A DNA stretch of 64,000 bases from Lepidostoma basale (taxonomy: Eukaryota; Arthropoda; Insecta; Trichoptera; Lepidostomatidae). The stretch spans positions 354,001 through 418,000 of the forward strand of contig JAHDVF020001598.1 in NCBI GenBank assembly GCA_022606425.2, given 5' to 3'. Below the pieces are notes generated by a model, which did no database searches, was not told the DNA's origin, and saw nothing but the letters and a program-made list of their open reading frames with translations. Position 1 is the stretch's first letter. Every line of letters starts with the position of its first letter. The translations under genes and the position numbers were made by a program. This document shows positions 60,060 through 64,000 of the stretch, piece by piece.

Positions 60060-60160
60060 CAGTCACGTGAGGAGTCGGAGAAATCGATGTGGGTTTTTGA
60101 CACGATATATGAATGTAGAGAAATTGAGGGACGGCATGATGGTTAGTTAGTTAGTTAGGG
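60060..60160 (+). pseudogene. RTE-A extreme 3' end
   Basis: CACGTGAGGAGTCGGAGAAA, ACGATATATGAATGTAGAG, GGCATGATGGTTAGTTAGTT, with an internal deletion of the CAGTCCATTC block. Confidence 0.75.
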
Positions 60161-60650
60161 ATCAATCATATTCAGGCATCCGAACCCTTTCGTGTGTAAC
60201 GATTCACATGTATGAAGCAAACGTTCAAGTCGAACAATCACGTATCACGTGAATTTCACGTAAATAATTATTCTAATAAATCTATCGAAACCGACTTATT
60301 ATAAAGCATACATGTTATTATATAACAATTATTATAAGTAGTCATGGCCCCCAAATAACAAATATGTACCGAACTTTCGGTTTCCCCCGTTTATTTTTCC
60401 TTCATACATTACGGTGTACATAATCTCCATACGTAAACACCGACGGAACGCTTGCCAATAGATGGCCCACACCTGATAAAGCAAATTTCTATTTTACCAA
60501 CATATCATTAAAAAAGCGTACCTTACACCCTTTTGATTTATTGCAATAGGGGTTCTACTAAGCCATACAAACGGCTTTCTGTTGCAAATGTTGTTATTAA
60601 ATTTAACAAAATAATTCCAAAATGGAGCTGATGCCAACATTGTATAAATT
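60161..60650. other. No recognisable feature
   Basis: No repeat or ORF identified. Confidence 0.5.
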
Positions 60651-60654
60651 AAAT

Positions 60655-60775
60655 AATAACTAACTAACTAACCGCCGTCCCTCCAAAAAGGAAGACAGAA
60701 ATAATAGACCGTCATATTATTCTTTTCTGGCATAATTCTCGCAATTCTTCAACATACATACATCATCATAATTAA
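60655..60775 (-). pseudogene. RTE-A extreme 3' end, decayed
   Basis: AACTAACTAACTAACCGCCG, TCCCTCCAAAAAGGAAGACA, ATTCTTTTCTGGCATAATTC in reverse complement. Confidence 0.65.
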
Positions 60776-60829
60776 ATTTGCTAAAAATATGTTTCTATTT
60801 CGATTAGAAATAATGAAAACAAAAAAAAA

Positions 60830-60990
60830 TTATACAAAATTTCTTTATTATCATGTATTTAGTGTGCTTCCACTTGTGTTTATATTCGACCGGTTTCGGC
60901 AGCTTGCTGCCATCTTCTGATGTAGATAAATATATTTTTTGTTTTCATTATTAAAGATGAACTACTGCCAAGAAATTTCAATTAAAAACA
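60830..60990 (-). ncRNA. Hammerhead-like HH5 unit (core 60888-60919)
   Basis: Minus: CAGAAGA, stem II GGCAGC-AA-GCTGCC (six perfect pairs), GAAA, palindromic ACCGGT, C. The first box differs from CUGAAGA at U4 (A here). Downstream AACACAAGTGGAAGCACACT is shared with 26571 and 47045. Confidence 0.5.
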
Positions 60991-61079
60991 ATAATTATTT
61001 CGATTAGTTTTTTTTTCTGCATTGTTGTTTATTCGTTAAAATTTCTAAACCGTTAAATTAAAAAAACTTTGTTTTATGT

Positions 61080-61300
61080 ATCACAATTGTATTTTTATTT
61101 CGTCAACCTATGTTGACATCATCAGGTATTACAATAATACATCAAATGTCAAATTTTCGTGATTTTTCAACATAGGTTGACGAAACAGCTGTCGTGTAAA
61201 ATAAAAATATAAAACTTTTTTTTTTAAATTTAACAGTTTATAATGTTAAAGTATTATAGTGTTTCGACCAAAACAATGGACTTTTTAAATTTCCACACTG
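61080..61300. repeat. HH1 foldback with two partial cores
   Basis: Minus core 61098-61125 has CTGATGA and GTCAAC/GTTGAC stem II, then GAAA, but stem III is deleted. Plus core 61167-61193 has stem II 3' side, GAAA, ACAGCTGT, C but no CTGATGA. Flank motif AGTATTATAGTGTTTCGACC at 61250. Confidence 0.65.
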
Positions 61301-61329
61301 AGGAAGGACCTCTGTTGCCCGAAACATGG
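61298..61329 (+). ncRNA. Weak hammerhead-like motif
   Basis: CTGAGGA, GAAA and ATG are correctly ordered (ACTGAGGAAGGACCTCTGTT, GCCCGAAACATGGTGC), but stem II pairs only two or three bases and stem III is ACATGG. Confidence 0.3.
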
Positions 61330-61545
61330 TGCTTAAATATGTTGTAAAAACACAATATGAAAAATATATATTTAATGAATTTTGTATGATTATAAATGAC
61401 ATAAAATAACATTAAATCGAACACTATTTACAAATAATTATTTCAGTCATGATAATAATATTCAAACATAAATAAATAAAATTGCTTGGTGTTAAGAAGT
61501 AATAATTAATATCTATTAAATAACTTTTTGGAAACATTGTATTAT

Positions 61546-61735
61546 CTCAACACTTTTTTGCGCTTTTCACAAACATGTTTCTGGAAACAAAGTTCTCTTC
61601 TTCATTGTATGAATTTTAACCTGAAGAAGAGAAGTTTGTGTCACGAAACATGTTTGTGAAAAGTGCAAAAAACTGTTGTGATAATACAATGTTTCCAAAA
61701 AGTTATTCAAATGTGAATCCACAACACAAAGTGAT
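61546..61735. repeat. HH6 foldback element
   Basis: Arms AACTTTTTGGAAACATTGTA, TTATCTCAACACTTTTTTGC and their complements (GTGATAATACAATGTTTCC, AAAAAGTTATTC) flank a plus core at 61621-61654: CTGAAGA, long loop, CACGAAA, palindromic ACATGT, then T. Stem II is poor in this copy. Confidence 0.6.
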
Positions 61736-62239
61736 AACGAATATAATAAAAATGAATACCTATCTTGTTTATTCCTCTATATATCTATAACTTTCTGTTG
61801 GGGATTAATAATTGAATAACAATACACATAAAATAACATAAAATCAAACACATATTATATATTACACAAAGTAATGAAAATATTATATAAAAATTTATAG
61901 AAAACATGGCTTGGTGTTCGTTCGTAATAATTGATATGTGAAATTGCATGATTGCTAAGGATAAAAAATTAACATGAAATGGAACACATGTAACAAAAAT
62001 TCATTTCAGTAATGATAATGCCATACAAAAATATTTAGATAGCATAACTAGTTGTTCCTTGGTTAAATTATTAGCTTAAGAGTAAATACATAAAAATTTT
62101 AATGATTGTCGAGGATATTAAATAACTTACATATTTATTGTTTCTTGAACAATGGTGTAAAATTACATATTAAATCGAAATAAAGGCAATAGGGAAAGAA
62201 GAGATTTCAGTAAAATCATTTGATTACCCATATTAAATA
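61736..62239. other. No recognisable feature
   Basis: AT-rich. 62210-62230 resembles the HH3 outer arm (TTTCAGTAAAATCATTTGAT). Confidence 0.45.
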
Positions 62240-62416
62240 AATAATAAGAATGAAAACGTTTGTTTTCATGAAGATTTTATATGAATGACACATTTCGCCT
62301 GTCTAAGGCATTTTCGAATATCAAATGTTGATAATGCCTTAGACAGGCGAAACATGTCATTAATATAAAATATAATAAAACTTCTAGAAAACAGACGTTT
62401 CAATTCGTATTAATTA
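62240..62416. repeat. HH4 foldback element
   Basis: Arms AAGAATGAAAACGTTTGTTT, CGCCTGTCTAAGGCATTTTC and complements. Plus core 62328-62358: TTGATAA, stem II GCCT-TAGAC-AGGC, GAAA, ACATGT, C. Minus core retains GAAA but has ACATTT-type changes. Confidence 0.75.
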
Positions 62417-62449
62417 TGACGTACCTAATTTGGTATTCCTTATTCTCCG

Positions 62450-62512
62450 GTCTCAATCTAATGATTGGTCTGCAGCAAGGCGACGCATCTCCTCTTCCAC
62501 TCCGCTGGTATT
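62450..62512 (+). pseudogene. Possible RT motif B scrap
   Basis: NLMIGLQQGDASPLPLRWYS resembles the non-LTR RT motif B (G.+QGD.LSPLLF). Twenty codons only, so chance similarity is possible. Confidence 0.3.
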
Positions 62513-64000
62513 CCTAAGGAATAATTAATTTGTTAAATGATGTAATTAGCGAACGAAATCAAATATTTTCTTTTTATTAGTCAAACAATCAAAAGTTCAT
62601 TAAGTTGATGGCATTCCGATCGAACTTCTGGGAAGGTTCGGACTAGTTCAACGGTGTTCTGTAGGCCTGTGACGGGGCCTGAACTGGCGGGCGGCTCTAG
62701 GAATATAATGCCTTGCCCCACCCATCCAGGCCCAAATAACACGTTGCATTCCCAAATTGTGGTAATTCATTTATTTATACATTATTTAATGATGCATAAT
62801 TGGCTCTTTGTATAATGAAGCTCCCCGTTGCCTGGTGTGGATATTTGTAAACTTATAAACAACCGCGCGTATAATTTTAATCACTCATAATGAATACCTT
62901 CGTTAATTTGAATCGCGGTGTTTGCTTACTTTATGTGTGTATTTCCGATCCTACGCAAGGCGAGGTGAGATATTGGCGCGAGGCAGTGAGCACAGTCCGT
63001 GAGTAGTAACAATAAATCCGGACCCATTATTATAATGCAGAGATGAATCATCGAATATTACATCTGTCAGAAAACATTACTCGGTTTTCACTCGTCTATT
63101 CAATAGGAAACAATTGCACAAAACGTCGTTAGCCGTAATGGCCGACTGTTGGATGTTGCAATTTGCGTTTTGGCTCAAATTGTTATTGAATTATAAAAGT
63201 GTGTAAGTATTTTAAGTTGGGAACACCTTTATCGGTTAGCTTCAATCATTTTCTCAGACGGCAGACAATGTAATGACTATTAAACAAATTCTTTTGCATG
63301 TTAGAAACGAAATTTTTAAATTATTAAGCGGCTTATCTACAAACTACAAACACAGCCGAATTTAGGTATAATCTTATAGACGCTATTACGGGTGAAATAT
63401 AGCCGCACGATTAATCACTGCCGCGCTTGCAAGATCATCTCATAAGTGAATTATTTGCTTTGGCTGTAAAAGCCACTTTTACGAGTAAAAGTGGAATCGT
63501 TCAAACTTCTGGTCTAGTGCTAACTAACGAGGTAACGAGGCTCAGAGGACTGACAATACGGCCACTCCGCGTATAATGCAGTGAAAAGGGTACGAGCAAA
63601 CAGAAAAGCACTCCCATTCACACCTCTAACGACCTGTACAAGCGAGAAGTCTGTACAAACATTAGGTGTTCAACATTCCCATACACTCGACCATAAATAC
63701 ATTTGTCAGGTCCTTTTCATCTTTTGTTATTGTGTTTCACCGGCAAACCGACATTAGGAGTGATCTCCGCCGCTATAGACCGCCCCAGGATTCCAGCAAA
63801 ACGAAACTAAACGTAAAAAGGACATCTTCCAACCTTGGCGTGAACAGAGTGAAACTTTAACTCACACCTTAAACACGACGATATCTTTATTTATACACAC
63901 CACCACGTTATAATCGTGCGGCAGTGAATAAAATAAATATTTATTCTACCGATTCAGAAGCAATATTTACTTCAAAAAAACAATTCCACAAAAAAAAATA
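62513..64000. other. Unassigned, largely repeat-free
   Basis: The longest stretch without a recognised transposon. Several moderately GC-rich segments (62640-62720, 62940-63010, 63480-63660, 63740-63800). The 64-codon frame at 63666 has no recognisable features. Possibly conserved intergenic or intronic host DNA. Confidence 0.4.

Noticed and set aside
62450..62512. Confident call of a reverse transcriptase at the GLQQGDASPLP motif
   Set aside because: Only twenty codons match and nothing around it continues the domain, so it is kept as a low-confidence feature.

Overview
This is AT-rich, gene-poor eukaryotic DNA, most likely from an insect and probably a lepidopteran. The inference rests on dense RTE-type endonuclease/reverse-transcriptase relics, a near-complete mariner, tRNA-derived SINEs with (AAT)n tails, and the absence of bacterial gene organisation. 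No complete host gene is visible. Two short stretches read like possible host exons: 30302-30421, with a good splice donor, and 57947-58114, which is weak. The window would fit a large intron or intergenic repeat sink, but I cannot tell which.

Most of the window is layered transposon debris. Names used below are mine. RTE-A is a non-LTR family whose 3' end reads GGGGAGACGGCGTGATGG followed by (TTAG)n; it has about 35 copies, the longest at 40957-42899. RTE-B has (GAA)n tails (745-1150, 32765-33515, 35808-36116). RTE-C is a third related family (21055, 30838, 49720, 51005, 53010). J is a Jockey/CR1-like LINE with (GATTT)n tails (20577, 32326, 38735, 50229). SINE-1 is tRNA-derived, with full copies at 12880, 23605 and 34498. 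SINE-X is a non-autonomous element carrying an RTE-A tail (1885, 2815, 12246). DNA transposons include a mariner at 39491-40775 (perfect 31-bp TIRs, TA duplication, one frameshift, one nonsense codon), two hAT-type MITEs, two other MITEs and two internally deleted Tc1/mariner copies. There is a candidate solo LTR at 43670-44266 and a (TA)n tract of about 380 bp at 59547-59928.

The most interesting layer is a set of short, often palindromic repeats scattered across the window (HH1-HH7). Their centres look like hammerhead self-cleaving ribozymes: CUGANGA or a variant, a stem II hairpin, GAAA, a self-complementary stem III (ACAGCUGU, ACAUGU, ACCGGU or ACAAAUUUGU) and a cleavage-type C. HH1 (16606, 53499, 38545) and HH2 (24196) have canonical cores. 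Stem II shows compensatory changes between copies, and one family (HH4/HH7) replaces the core C3-G8 pair with U3-A8. Many copies form head-to-head inverted repeats. One 113-bp HH3 unit (49474-49586) is a clean insertion flanked by a 12-bp target-site duplication, so these ribozyme-like units appear to have been mobile. RTE-A and J elements later inserted into them.

The insertion history is readable in places: RTE-A copies with 14-bp and 10-bp duplications inside one HH3 element (53665-54720), twin-primed 5' inversions (10619-11404, 56782-57289), hAT MITEs inside RTE-A copies, and new retroelements landing exactly on the microsatellite tails of older ones (2183, 7229, 34498, 40957, 47863).
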